Assembly: GCA_025355745.1 (NCBI GenBank)
Contig: JANXZA010000143.1
Coordinates: forward strand, 1 to 51,948
DNA: 51,948 nt
Reading direction: 5' to 3'
From: Rhizobacter sp.
GTDB taxonomy: Bacteria; Pseudomonadota; Gammaproteobacteria; Burkholderiales; Burkholderiaceae_C
The notes under the pieces were generated by a model. That model searched no databases. It was given only the letters and a program-made list of their open reading frames with translations, and was not told where the DNA came from. Of this stretch, positions 44,044-51,948 are shown piece after piece. The translations under genes were made by a program, and so were the position numbers. Position 1 is the stretch's first letter. Each line of letters opens with the position of its first letter.

Positions 44044-46743
44044 ATGAACGCTACCCTCACCCTCGGTCGATCCGCGTCTGCATCCGCCCCTGCAAGCTGG
44101 CGCAACATCGCCTGCCGCTTGCTGCTGGCCGGCGTCTTCGCCTTCATCTGCGCCCTCGTCACGGCGTGCGGCGGCAGTGCCGATGCACCGCCGCCACCGT
44201 CGCCGGCCGGGCCCCCCGGGCCGCCGCCGGTGCTGCCGGTGCCACCCACCATCACGCAGCAGCCCGCCAGCCTGACGGTGCTGGTCGGGCAAGGCGCGAG
44301 CTTCACGGTGGCGGCCACCGGCACGGCGCCGCTGGCCTATCAGTGGCAGCGCAACGGTGTCGACATCGCCGGCGCCACCACCACGGTCTACAGCGTCGCC
44401 GCCAGCGTGCTGGCCGACAGCGGCGCGGCCTTTCGCGCGGTGGTCACGAACCTGGCCGGCAGCGCCACCAGCAACGCCGCCATCCTGACCGTCACAGTCG
44501 CCGCGCCGGTGCTGACCATCACCCCGCAACCCGCCGACGCCTCGGTGGTGGCCGGCACCACGGCCGCCTTCACCGTTGGCGGCACCTGCAGTTCAGGCGC
44601 GCTCAACATCCAGTGGCAGCGCAGCGCGAATGCCGGCGCAAGCTGGGCCGACATCGCCGGCGCCAAGGCCAGCACCTACAGCCTGGCCACGGTCATCGGC
44701 GACAGCGGCGCGCAGTTCCGCGCGCAGCTCGATTGCGGCGGCCAGAGCGGCGCGCCGAGCAATGCGGCGCGCCTGACGGTGACGGCGCCGGGCTCGGTCG
44801 TCTTGAGCCTGCTGCCCATCGTCGGCCTGCGCGACCAGGCCGAGATTCCGTCGCTGACCGGCATCGACGTGGATCCTGTCGGCAGCCCCACCGCTGGCAG
44901 CTACACCTTCATCACCGGGAACCGGATCAAGCGGCTGAGCGCCGACCTTGCCACCATCACGCTGGTGGCCGGCGGACCGTTCTCCGGCTCGGTCGACGGC
45001 GTGGCGGGCGCTGCGGCATTCAATCTGCCGCTGGGCCTGACGCAGGACGTGGCGGGCAACGTCTACGTGGCCGACGCCAACAACCACACGATCCGGCGCA
45101 TCGCTGCCGACGGCACCGTCACCACGCTGGCCGGCCTGGCCGGCACCCAAGGTGTGGCCGACGGGACGGGCGCAGCGGCGCGGTTTTCGCAACCGGCCGG
45201 CATCGCCCTCGGGCCGGATGGCGACCTGTATGTGTCGGAACTCGAGAACCACCTGATCCGCCGCGTCACGACCGCCGGTGTCGTCACAACCTATGCCGGC
45301 AGCACGCCGGGCTATGCCGACGGCGCGGCGCTGAGCGCCAAGTTCAACAGCCCGCGCGCGGTGGCGGTGGCGGCCAACGGCGACGTGCTCGTGGCCGACT
45401 ACTCGAACGCGCGCATCCGGCGCATCCTGCGCGCCGGCAACGCGGCCGGTGCAGTGCAGACGCTGGCCGGCAACGGCACCATTGCCGCCGGCAGCCCCGA
45501 TGGCATCGGCACGGCGGCCGTGATTGGCGGACCGATTGGGATGGTCGTGCGTGGCAACACGCTGACCGTGCGCGACTACCTCGGCCTGCTGCGCCAGATC
45601 GACCTGACCAGCACCGCAGTGACCACGCTGACGGGCTCGCGAACGCTTGGCGAGGGCCAGGCCGACGGCAGCAACGTGACCGCACGATTGCGCTCTGGCT
45701 ACGGCGTGACCAATGCGCCGAACGGCGGCTTCATGATCGCCGACGACATCGGGTTGCGCCTTGTCAGCGCGGCCGGCGCGGTGCGCACCATCGCCAATGG
45801 CTTCGGTGCAACACCGCAAGGCGTGGGCACGCTGGCGCAGATTCCGTTTGGTCTGGGCGTCAACAGCATCCAGGGCGTGACGGTCGATCCCGCTGGCAAT
45901 GTCGTCATCGCCGATGCGGACCGGCGCATGGTTCGGCGCATCAGCCCGGCCGGTGTCGTGACGCTCGCGGGCGGCCTGGTCAGCGGCCTGAGCAACTCGG
46001 TCGACGGGGTCGCCAGCGAGGCACAGTTCACACGGGTCGGGCGAATTGTCACCGACCCGGTCGGGGTGCTGTTCGCGATCGACAACTTCAGCGTGCGCAA
46101 GATCGGCGTTGACAACACGGTGACGCTGCTCGCCGGCTCGCCGACCCAGTTCGGCGCCGTCGATGGCAACGCTGCCACGGCACGCTTCCAGGGCAACGTC
46201 TTCAACAACCGTACTGGCCTGGCGTTTGGACCCGGCGGCAACATCTTCATGGGCGATGCGGGCAACTCGGCGGTGCGGCGCATCGACCCGGCCGGCAACG
46301 TCACGACGGTCGCCGGCGCGCTCGGCCAGAGCGGCATTGCGGACGGTCCGATCGCCACGGCGCGCTTCCGCCTGCCCGGCGGTATGACCTTCACCCCCGA
46401 CGGCGCGCTGTATGTGATCGACGGTGTGAACACCGGGCAGACCGGCATCCTGCGCCGCATCGCACCGGACGGCGCGAGCGTCTCCACTTTGCCCGTACCC
46501 CTTGTCAGCGGGTTCACCGGAAGCATCGCTTCCGATGCCGCCGGCACGCTGTACTACGGCACGACGCAAGGCCTGACGGTGCTGCCGCTCGGCGGCGTGC
46601 CGAGCCTGTTGATCCCGCAAGGGCCCGCCGTCGTGCTCGGCGCCAGCCCGCAACTGATGAACGTCGAAGGCATCGCGATCCTCGGGCCGAAGCAACTGGT
46701 AATCCTGAGCGGCGGGCAGATCCTGATAGCGACGCTGCCTTGA
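44044..46743 (+). CDS. Ig-like / NHL-repeat lipoprotein
   Basis: This is a large envelope lipoprotein of 899 residues with lipobox LVTAC and a Pro-rich linker. Two immunoglobulin-like domains (about residues 75-250; the first contains PLAYQWQRNGVDIAGAT) come next. From about 260 to the end are six-bladed-propeller NHL-type repeats (for example GVADGTGAAARFSQPAGIALG, NVYVADANNHTIRRI, TTLAG). NHL domains usually bind other proteins or carbohydrates, and no catalytic motif is visible. It lies 13 bases after the barrel gene, and a bidirectional terminator follows 44 bases downstream, so it is the last gene of this transcript. Confidence 0.9.
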   Translation: MNATLTLGRSASASAPASWRNIACRLLLAGVFAFICALVTACGGSADAPPPPSPAGPPGPPPVLPVPPTITQQPASLTVLVGQGASFTVAATGTAPLAYQWQRNGVDIAGATTTVYSVAASVLADSGAAFRAVVTNLAGSATSNAAILTVTVAAPVLTITPQPADASVVAGTTAAFTVGGTCSSGALNIQWQRSANAGASWADIAGAKASTYSLATVIGDSGAQFRAQLDCGGQSGAPSNAARLTVTAPGSVVLSLLPIVGLRDQAEIPSLTGIDVDPVGSPTAGSYTFITGNRIKRLSADLATITLVAGGPFSGSVDGVAGAAAFNLPLGLTQDVAGNVYVADANNHTIRRIAADGTVTTLAGLAGTQGVADGTGAAARFSQPAGIALGPDGDLYVSELENHLIRRVTTAGVVTTYAGSTPGYADGAALSAKFNSPRAVAVAANGDVLVADYSNARIRRILRAGNAAGAVQTLAGNGTIAAGSPDGIGTAAVIGGPIGMVVRGNTLTVRDYLGLLRQIDLTSTAVTTLTGSRTLGEGQADGSNVTARLRSGYGVTNAPNGGFMIADDIGLRLVSAAGAVRTIANGFGATPQGVGTLAQIPFGLGVNSIQGVTVDPAGNVVIADADRRMVRRISPAGVVTLAGGLVSGLSNSVDGVASEAQFTRVGRIVTDPVGVLFAIDNFSVRKIGVDNTVTLLAGSPTQFGAVDGNAATARFQGNVFNNRTGLAFGPGGNIFMGDAGNSAVRRIDPAGNVTTVAGALGQSGIADGPIATARFRLPGGMTFTPDGALYVIDGVNTGQTGILRRIAPDGASVSTLPVPLVSGFTGSIASDAAGTLYYGTTQGLTVLPLGGVPSLLIPQGPAVVLGASPQLMNVEGIAILGPKQLVILSGGQILIATLP

Positions 46744-46786
46744 GGGACATCAAGGCGCTTGAACCGCTCGGGCTTAAAACAAAAAA

Positions 46787-46809
46787 CCCCGCCTCGGCGG
46801 GGTTTTTTT
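46787..46809. terminator. Bidirectional rho-independent terminator
   Basis: CCCCGC-CTCG-GCGGGG (46787-46802) is flanked by A-rich bases on the left and TTTTTTT (46803-46809) on the right. It can therefore end the Ig/NHL lipoprotein transcript (+) and the PEP-CTERM transcript (-). Confidence 0.9.
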
Positions 46810-46846
46810 ATACAGCCGAGCGCAGCGCTGAAGCGCCGCACCGAGC

Positions 46847-47533
46847 TTACTTCTTCGCGCGGCGGCGGACCACGGCGCCAATTGCGGCCAGGCCCGCAAG
46901 CATCAGCGCATAGGTCTCGGGTTCGGGCACCGGCGCGCCAACCTGCACGTCCATTGTCGTGCTGTCGAGCATCAGGCCGGCGGCATCGAACACCTGCAGC
47001 GAGAAGCTGTACAGGCCGTCCTGGCCGACGTTGAACGCGCCACCGGGCGTGCCGCCAAAGCCGACGTTCTGCGAGTTCTGGAAGCCGTTCGAGCCATTCG
47101 CGCCGACGCTCACCGTGGCGTTGTCGAGCCAGTGGGTCTGCGGGTTCACGTACGAATAATTCGTCGCCGCGCTCGGGTCGTGATCGACGCCGAGTTTGAA
47201 CGTCAGCCCGTCATACGCCAGCGTGCCGATGTTGACCGAGAACTCGTAGTTCCATTGCGCCTTCACGCCGCCGCCGGCATAGGTGCCGGCGTTGGCAAAG
47301 TAGGTGCCGGTCGAACCGTCGAGCAGGTTGCCGCTCGGGCGCTCCTTGACGCGCAGGCCGAGCTCGATGCCGCCGGCGCTGCCGATGTTCCAGTTGCCGT
47401 TGATGTTGCCGGCACCGAAGTACACGCCGGGTGCTGCCAGGTTGCCGTAGGACGACGCTGCCTGGGCGCCGGCCGATGCCATTGCCGAGATGGTCAGGAG
47501 GGAAGCAATGCGAATTGCGTTTCGGGTCTTCAT
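46847..47533 (-). CDS. PEP-CTERM sorting-domain protein
   Basis: This 228-residue protein is exported and sorted by the exosortase system. The signal MKTRNAIRIASLLTISAMASAGAQA is followed by a beta-rich extracellular domain (YFGAGNINGNWNIGSAGGIELGLRVKERPSGN). The C-terminus VPEPETYALMLAGLAAIGAVVRRRAKK is a complete PEP-CTERM. I start at ATG 47533 because GAAGGA lies 8 bases before it; ATG 47539 would add two residues. No exosortase gene is seen. PEP-CTERM proteins accompany exopolysaccharide in many beta-proteobacteria. Function beyond the envelope location is unknown. Confidence 0.9.
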   Translation of the reverse strand: MKTRNAIRIASLLTISAMASAGAQAASSYGNLAAPGVYFGAGNINGNWNIGSAGGIELGLRVKERPSGNLLDGSTGTYFANAGTYAGGGVKAQWNYEFSVNIGTLAYDGLTFKLGVDHDPSAATNYSYVNPQTHWLDNATVSVGANGSNGFQNSQNVGFGGTPGGAFNVGQDGLYSFSLQVFDAAGLMLDSTTMDVQVGAPVPEPETYALMLAGLAAIGAVVRRRAKK

Positions 47534-47844
47534 CAACATTTCCTTCGGTGCGAGGGGTCCGAAGAATTCGGAAGGACCATCACCACATCAGTAAGGCATG
47601 TTCAGGGCTCGCGACTTGCACCGGTACCCCCGAGACCGGGGAGTCGGGGCGACGCGCACGGCATTGTCGTGAAGGATGTCGCGTGCGCAGTCGCGCGAGC
47701 GATGCGACCTGCCGCGAAGGAAGGCCGCGTGCGCCGATTCAGCCCAGCAGCATGGATGTCGGCACCAGCAGGCCGTTTTCGGCACCAGCGAGACCGCCGT
47801 GCAGACGCAGGTGCGGTGCGCGGTAGCCCCCTGCGAGCCAATGC
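47534..47844. other. 311-bp intergenic stretch without recognised gene or RNA
   Basis: The stretch lies between two minus-strand genes. It holds GC-rich self-complementary words near 47623-47655 (GGTACCCCCGAGACCGGGGA) that could form a hairpin, but no U-run follows and no known riboswitch core is recognised. The PEP-CTERM promoter must be in the part next to 47534. Confidence 0.5.
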
Positions 47845-48537
47845 TCAGCGGCGCGGCGCCGCGACTGGCATGTCGGTCAAGGACCCCCACTGAACGGCCT
47901 TGAAGCCGCTCGACGTGCCGAGGATGTAGAAGGTGCCGTTGCTGGGCCGGTAGATGGCGACGTCGGCCTTGCCGTCGCCGTCGTAGTCGGCCGCAACGAT
48001 CTTGTCGGTGGAATTGCCCCACTGCTCGGAGAAGAAGCCCTGCGTGCTCCTGAGCACGTACCAGGTGCCGATCGTGGGCCGGTAGATGCCGACGTCGGCT
48101 TTGCCGTCGCCATCGAAGTCGAACGCCGTCCGGCGCGGCGGCGGCTTCTCGGCCTGGTCGATCAGGAACCTGGTGCCGCCGATCAGGATGGCCCCCTGCC
48201 TGGCCGCGCCCGGGTTGGCGGCGACCTGGTAGGTCACGGTGCCGTTGCCGACGCCCGTCGCGCCTGCCGTGACCGTGATGAACGCATCGAGGCGCCGGGC
48301 GTCATGGGGGCACCCCACGGCGACACCGACGTTGACGACGAGGTTGTCAGCACCTTCGCCGCCGACTTTGACGCTTGCCGGTGTCAGGGTGACCGGGCAG
48401 GCCCCGGCGCCCATGCCCGCAGGGCCGCTGTTGTCGGGCTCGGCCGCTGCGGCGCCAAGCGTGAGGGCGATCAACGTCGCCGCTGCCAGGCGCGCCAGAA
48501 TGCTGCGGCGCGGATCGTTCAAGTGGTGGCCAGACAT
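47845..48537 (-). CDS. Secreted FG-GAP/VCBS-repeat protein
   Basis: This is a 230-residue protein with a signal peptide (RSILARLAAATLIALTLGAAAA). It has an N-terminal beta-domain with a Cys pair (GACPVTL to VGCPHD) and two calcium-binding repeats of FG-GAP type (FDFDGDGKADVGIYRPTIGTW and ADYDGDGKADVAIYRPSNGTF). It ends GSLTDMPVAAPRR just where a third repeat would begin, which suggests the end was shortened. Start ATG 48537 is preceded by the ribosome-binding site GAGGAGA. The role is unknown; such domains often sit on envelope or extracellular proteins. Confidence 0.85.
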   Translation of the reverse strand: MSGHHLNDPRRSILARLAAATLIALTLGAAAAEPDNSGPAGMGAGACPVTLTPASVKVGGEGADNLVVNVGVAVGCPHDARRLDAFITVTAGATGVGNGTVTYQVAANPGAARQGAILIGGTRFLIDQAEKPPPRRTAFDFDGDGKADVGIYRPTIGTWYVLRSTQGFFSEQWGNSTDKIVAADYDGDGKADVAIYRPSNGTFYILGTSSGFKAVQWGSLTDMPVAAPRR

Positions 48538-48669
48538 TGATCGCTCTCCTCGATGGACATGCCGACAACGCGGCGTGCGTCTCGCGCTCTGCTCCAACAT
48601 TGATAACGAGCAATGGCGGCCAAACCAGACAGAGAAGAGAAAATATGTCGGGGGCGCGGGTCTGCGGCC

Positions 48670-50202
48670 TTACAGCGCAAGCCGCAACGGCCCGCTGCGC
48701 GCCCACAGCGCGATCTCTTCATCGAGCAGGTGCTGGGTGCGCGGGTGCGCCTCGCGCCAGCCGGGCGGGAAGCTCAGCTCGGCGCGGTTGCCATCGGGCA
48801 TCAGCCGCATCGCCTCGTCGCTGACCTCGCCGCGCGCATGGCACTTGATGATGGCCAGGCGCAGGCACAGAACCTGCCAGACGAAGTCTTCGCGCACCAG
48901 CGCCGACTCGACCTTGCGCAGGCCGCCGCGCTGGCCCAGCACCAGCTCGCCGACGCGGCGCAACTGGCTTTGCGAGAAGCCCGCCGCGTCGGCATGCGCG
49001 AGCACATAGGCGCTGTGGCGGTGGTGGTCGTGGTGCGAGATCATCATGCCGATTTCGTGCAGCGCACAGGCCCACAACAGCTCGCGCCGCGCCTCGACCC
49101 CGGCCTTCGGCTGGGCACTGGCGTACAGACGCTGCGCGACCTTGGTGACGCGGCCGGCCTGCTGCGCATCGACCATGAAGCGGCGCTGCATCTCGCGCAC
49201 CGAAGCATCGCGGATGTCGTGGCCATCCTGATGCAGGCCGGTGGCGTGGCGGCGCTCGTCGAGGTCGAACAGCACGCCCTGGCGCAGCGCGCCGCGGGCC
49301 GGGCGCAGCACGCCGATGTCGAAGTGCGTGGCCAGCGTGTACAGGATCGCGATGCCGCCGGCGATGACCGCGCGCCGCTCTTCCTTCAGGCCGGGCAGCG
49401 CGAGCTTGTCGACGCGCCCGGCGCGCAGGCACTGCTCCATCAGCCAGCGCAGCGCCTCGGGCGTGATGCTGCCGTCGGTGACGTTGCTGGCGGCCAGCAG
49501 TTGCGACACCGCGCCGACCGTGCCGGACGAACCCAGCGCCTCGCGCCAGTGCGGCGCGGCGAACGGTTCGAGCGCTTCTTCGAGCTCGGCACCGGCGGCG
49601 ATCTGGGCCTGGCGGAAGGCGGCTTCGGTGAAGCGGCCGTCGGCGAAATACTTCAGCGACAGGCTGACGCTGCCGACCTGGAACGATTCGGCTCGCAGCG
49701 GCTTGCGCGCCACGCCCAGGATCATCTCGGTCGAGCGCCCGCCGATGTCGACCACCAGCCGAGGCACATCGGAAGGCTGCAGGCGGGCCACGCCGGCGTA
49801 GATCAGGCGCGCTTCCTCGCGGCCCGAGATCACCTCGATCGGCAAGCCAAGCGTGGCCTGGGCTCGGGCCAGAAAGTCGTCGCGGTTGCGCGCTTCGCGC
49901 AGTGTTTGCGTGGCCACGGCGCGCACCTGCGGCGCCTCGAAGCCTTTCAGCCGTTGCGCGAAGCGCGCCAGGCAGGCCAGGCCGCGCACGGCGGCTTCGT
50001 CGGTGAGCAGGCCGTTGGTGTCGAGGCCGGCGCCGAGGCGAACCGTTTCCTTCAGGTAGTCGACGCGCCGGTAGCGGCCGCCGATGAGCTGGCCGATCTC
50101 GAGCCGGAAACTGTTCGAGCCCATGTCGATCGCGGCCAGCTGGCCGGGCCAGCGCGGGCCCGCAGGCGAGGGGCGGGCGGGGTGGGGGTCCGGGCTTTCC
50201 AT
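48670..50202 (-). CDS. ppx: Exopolyphosphatase (Ppx/GppA family)
   Basis: This enzyme releases phosphate stepwise from polyphosphate, opposite to ppk1. The 510-residue protein has the ASKHA fold: AAIDMGSNSFRLEI (phosphate-1 loop), REARNRDDFLARAQATLG, GREEARLIY, LVVDIGGRSTEMI (phosphate-2), GSSGTVGAV and, in the C-terminal half, an HD-like helical domain (CALHEIGMMISHHDHHRHSAY). All are typical of long Ppx, not GppA. ATG 50202 is the start I prefer; ATG 50211 would add three residues. It is separated from ppk1 by about 9.7 kb, in which it is the only phosphate gene. Confidence 0.94.
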   Translation of the reverse strand: MESPDPHPARPSPAGPRWPGQLAAIDMGSNSFRLEIGQLIGGRYRRVDYLKETVRLGAGLDTNGLLTDEAAVRGLACLARFAQRLKGFEAPQVRAVATQTLREARNRDDFLARAQATLGLPIEVISGREEARLIYAGVARLQPSDVPRLVVDIGGRSTEMILGVARKPLRAESFQVGSVSLSLKYFADGRFTEAAFRQAQIAAGAELEEALEPFAAPHWREALGSSGTVGAVSQLLAASNVTDGSITPEALRWLMEQCLRAGRVDKLALPGLKEERRAVIAGGIAILYTLATHFDIGVLRPARGALRQGVLFDLDERRHATGLHQDGHDIRDASVREMQRRFMVDAQQAGRVTKVAQRLYASAQPKAGVEARRELLWACALHEIGMMISHHDHHRHSAYVLAHADAAGFSQSQLRRVGELVLGQRGGLRKVESALVREDFVWQVLCLRLAIIKCHARGEVSDEAMRLMPDGNRAELSFPPGWREAHPRTQHLLDEEIALWARSGPLRLAL

Positions 50203-50301
50203 GGCGCGCATTGTCCGTGCAAAGCGGCGTTGTTTCGTGACCCGCGAGCGCCTGATTGAGCCTTCTAAAATGCCGCCACGCCCAGGCCCGCAGCGAGGCC
50301 A

Positions 50302-51228
50302 ATGCCCAAGCCCCTGCCACCCCACTTGCCGCCACCGCCCATGCTCACCACCGACCTCGATCGCGCCCCCGCCAGCCTCGACCTGAACCGCCGCGACTTC
50401 GTTCGCGCCGCCGTCGGCAGCGGCTTTGCCGCCGCCGTGCTGCCCGTCAGCGCGCAGACCGTCAAGACCGACAGCATCGGCCTGACAGTGGGCGAGATCA
50501 CGGTCCATGTCGGCGACTTCAAGATGCCGGCGTACCGCGCGATGCCCGCTGCCGGGGCTGGCATCAGCGGCGCGCTGCCGGTGGTGCTGGTGATCTCCGA
50601 AATCTTCGGCGTGCACGAACACATCGCCGACGTGGCGCGGCGCTTTGCCAAACTGGGGTACCTGGCGATTGCCCCCGAACTGTTCGTGCGCCAGGGCGAT
50701 GCGCAGTCGTATGGCGAGGTCGGCAAGCTGGTCAGCGAGGTCATCGCCAAGGTGCCCGATGCACAGGTGATGGCCGACCTCGACGCCTGTGTGGCGTGGG
50801 CGGCGGGCAATGGCGGCGACACGCGGCGCCTGGCCGCCACCGGCTTCTGCTGGGGCGGGCGCATCACCTGGTTGTACGCGGCACACAACCCGGCGCTGAA
50901 GGCCGGCGTGGCCTGGTATGGCCAGCTGCTCGGCGCGCCGAGCGTCTTGAAGCCGACGAATCCGATCGACCTGGTGGGCGCGCTGAAGGCGCCGGTGCTC
51001 GGGCTGTACGGCGGTGACGACGGCGGCATTCCGATGGCGGCGGTGGACCAGATGAAGGCGGCGCTCGCGGCCTCGACGAACGCGCTCGCCAAGCGGTCGC
51101 AGTTCGTCGTCTACCCGGGTGCGCCGCATGCCTTCCATGCCGACTACCGGCCGAGCTACCGCAAGGACGCGGCCGAGGATGGATGGAAGCGCTGCGTGGC
51201 GTGGCTGAAGGCGAACGGCGCGGCGTGA
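50302..51228 (+). CDS. Tat-exported dienelactone hydrolase family protein
   Basis: This is an alpha/beta hydrolase of 308 residues. The twin-arginine signal LNRRDFVRAAVGSGFAAAVLP lies about 30 residues in. The core has VISEIFGVHEHI (oxyanion Glu), GFCWGGR (nucleophile Cys), GGDDGGIP (Asp) and PHAFHAD (His). The Cys-His-Asp triad is that of dienelactone hydrolase. Classic DLH acts in chloroaromatic degradation; exported relatives have unknown substrates. ATG 50302 is chosen (GCGAGGCCA just upstream) over ATG 50341. The next gene, a ZIP transporter, starts 10 bases later, so an operon is likely. Promoter-like bases are shared with the divergent ppx. Confidence 0.88.
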   Translation: MPKPLPPHLPPPPMLTTDLDRAPASLDLNRRDFVRAAVGSGFAAAVLPVSAQTVKTDSIGLTVGEITVHVGDFKMPAYRAMPAAGAGISGALPVVLVISEIFGVHEHIADVARRFAKLGYLAIAPELFVRQGDAQSYGEVGKLVSEVIAKVPDAQVMADLDACVAWAAGNGGDTRRLAATGFCWGGRITWLYAAHNPALKAGVAWYGQLLGAPSVLKPTNPIDLVGALKAPVLGLYGGDDGGIPMAAVDQMKAALAASTNALAKRSQFVVYPGAPHAFHADYRPSYRKDAAEDGWKRCVAWLKANGAA

Positions 51229-51238
51229 TCGGCGCGCC

Positions 51239-51948
51239 GTGACCCTTCTCTACATCGTCATCGCCACCTTCGTCGGCGGCCTGCTGTCGGTGGTGATCGC
51301 CGCGAGCCTGACCGCCAGCGTGCTGAGCCGCGTGGTCCAGCACCTGGTGAGCCTGTCGGCCGGCGTGCTGCTCGGCACCGCGCTGCTCGACGTGCTGCCC
51401 GAAGCGTTCGAGAGCAAATCAGCCAGCCCGCAGGCGCTGTTCGCCACCTTGCTCGGCGGGTTGATGTTCTTCTTTCTGCTCGAAAAGGCCGAGCTGTACC
51501 GCCACAGCCACCACCACGAAGGCGACGAACACCACCACCACCACGGCTTCGACCAGCAGCAGGCCGGGCGCGGCGGCTGGAGCGTGATCATGGGCGACAG
51601 CATCCACAACTTCTGCGACGGCATCATCATCGCCGCCGCATTCCTGACCGACACGCGGCTCGGCGTGGTGACCTCGCTGGCCATCATCGCGCACGAAATT
51701 CCGCAGGAGGTGGGTGACTACATCGTGCTGCTGAACGCCGGCTTCGGGCGCCCCAAGGCGTTGCTCTACAACGCGATCTCGGGCGGCGCGGCGGTGGTCG
51801 GCGGCGTGGTCGGCTACTTCATCGTCGGGCCGTGGGAGGCGCTGTTCCCGTACCTGCTGGTGGTGGCCTCAAGCAGCTTCATCTACGTGGCCGTGGCCGA
51901 CCTGATCCCGCAATTGCAGCACCGCCTGACCTGGCGCGAAACGACCGC
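51239..51948 (+). CDS. ZIP family divalent metal transporter (partial, cut by window end)
   Basis: This frame opens at GTG 51239, 10 bases after the preceding stop, and stays open to the window edge (236 codons). Transmembrane segments alternate: LLYIVIATFVGGLLSVVIAA, LVSLSAGVLLGTALLDVLP, ALFATLLGGLMFFFLLEKA. A His-rich loop (HSHHHEGDEHHHHHG) lies between TM3 and TM4. The ZIP metal site is intact as HNFCDG and HEIPQE. ZIP proteins import zinc, iron or manganese into the cytoplasm. The C-terminus is not seen. Confidence 0.9.
   Translation, partial: MTLLYIVIATFVGGLLSVVIAASLTASVLSRVVQHLVSLSAGVLLGTALLDVLPEAFESKSASPQALFATLLGGLMFFFLLEKAELYRHSHHHEGDEHHHHHGFDQQQAGRGGWSVIMGDSIHNFCDGIIIAAAFLTDTRLGVVTSLAIIAHEIPQEVGDYIVLLNAGFGRPKALLYNAISGGAAVVGGVVGYFIVGPWEALFPYLLVVASSSFIYVAVADLIPQLQHRLTWRETT

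Noticed and set aside
47623-47655. Riboswitch in the region before the PEP-CTERM gene
   Set aside because: GC-rich complementary words are present, but no conserved core of a known riboswitch class is recognised and no terminator or start-codon blocking stem is seen.
48613-50259. Plus-strand ORF of 548 codons opposite ppx
   Set aside because: It is a shadow of ppx with no family pattern.

Overview
The window is GC-rich chromosomal DNA that reads as a betaproteobacterium of the order Burkholderiales (Rubrivivax/Leptothrix/Methylibium-like). The evidence is a short-type guaC, the DUF2782-polA-thrB neighbourhood, a BPSS1780-type membrane protein, two PEP-CTERM proteins, and linked ppk1 and ppx. 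The genus is an inference from gene content. I ran no similarity search.

Layout. 1-4942: guaC with a terminator-like hairpin in its leader, a Uma2-type nuclease, a UvrD/Rep helicase with an Ala-Thr linker encoded by a hexanucleotide repeat, and a lipoprotein. 4971-14171 is a minus-strand run of secreted and signalling genes. In transcription order these are an ECF sigma factor, a 186-aa protein, a TPR-CHAT caspase-like protease, a secreted subtilase, a secreted InlB-like repeat protein and a Tat-exported SGNH hydrolase. The sigma/small protein/TPR-CHAT trio resembles a protease-controlled sigma-factor circuit without CRISPR. 14201-16939: a periplasmic binding protein, an SDR-fold protein lacking the catalytic Tyr, and a divergent HCCA-isomerase-like DsbA-fold protein.

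17129-23429 is a phosphate-scavenging island. A ParA-like ATPase, a small lipoprotein and PhoD are divergent from two tandem PhoA-type alkaline phosphatases and a His-rich secreted protein. A phased array of PhoB-box-like repeats lies in front of the first phoA. 23686-28292: an acyl-CoA synthetase, then an XhoI/PaeR7I-like restriction-modification pair whose nuclease gene is broken by one in-frame amber codon. 28346-31822: a PEP-CTERM gene broken by deletion and frameshift, an SDR, a membrane protein and thrB. 31849-36686: a DUF2782 protein, polA, a ParD/ParE toxin-antitoxin pair and a transglutaminase.

36816-50202: ppk1 (with a candidate Pho box) and sixA, then an accessory block, then ppx. 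The accessory block holds an ECF sigma factor with a Ser/Thr kinase, a small ORF with an outer-membrane barrel, an Ig/NHL lipoprotein, a PEP-CTERM protein and an FG-GAP protein. The window ends with a Tat-exported dienelactone-hydrolase-like protein and a partial ZIP metal transporter.

Three copies of one long-hairpin dispersed repeat (16963-17104, 23470-23578, 39435-39540) sit just downstream of genes and are the main non-coding feature. Phosphate metabolism (phoD, two phoA, ppk1, ppx) is the unifying functional theme. Two independent ECF-sigma modules, one protease-linked and one kinase-linked, are the most interesting regulatory content.
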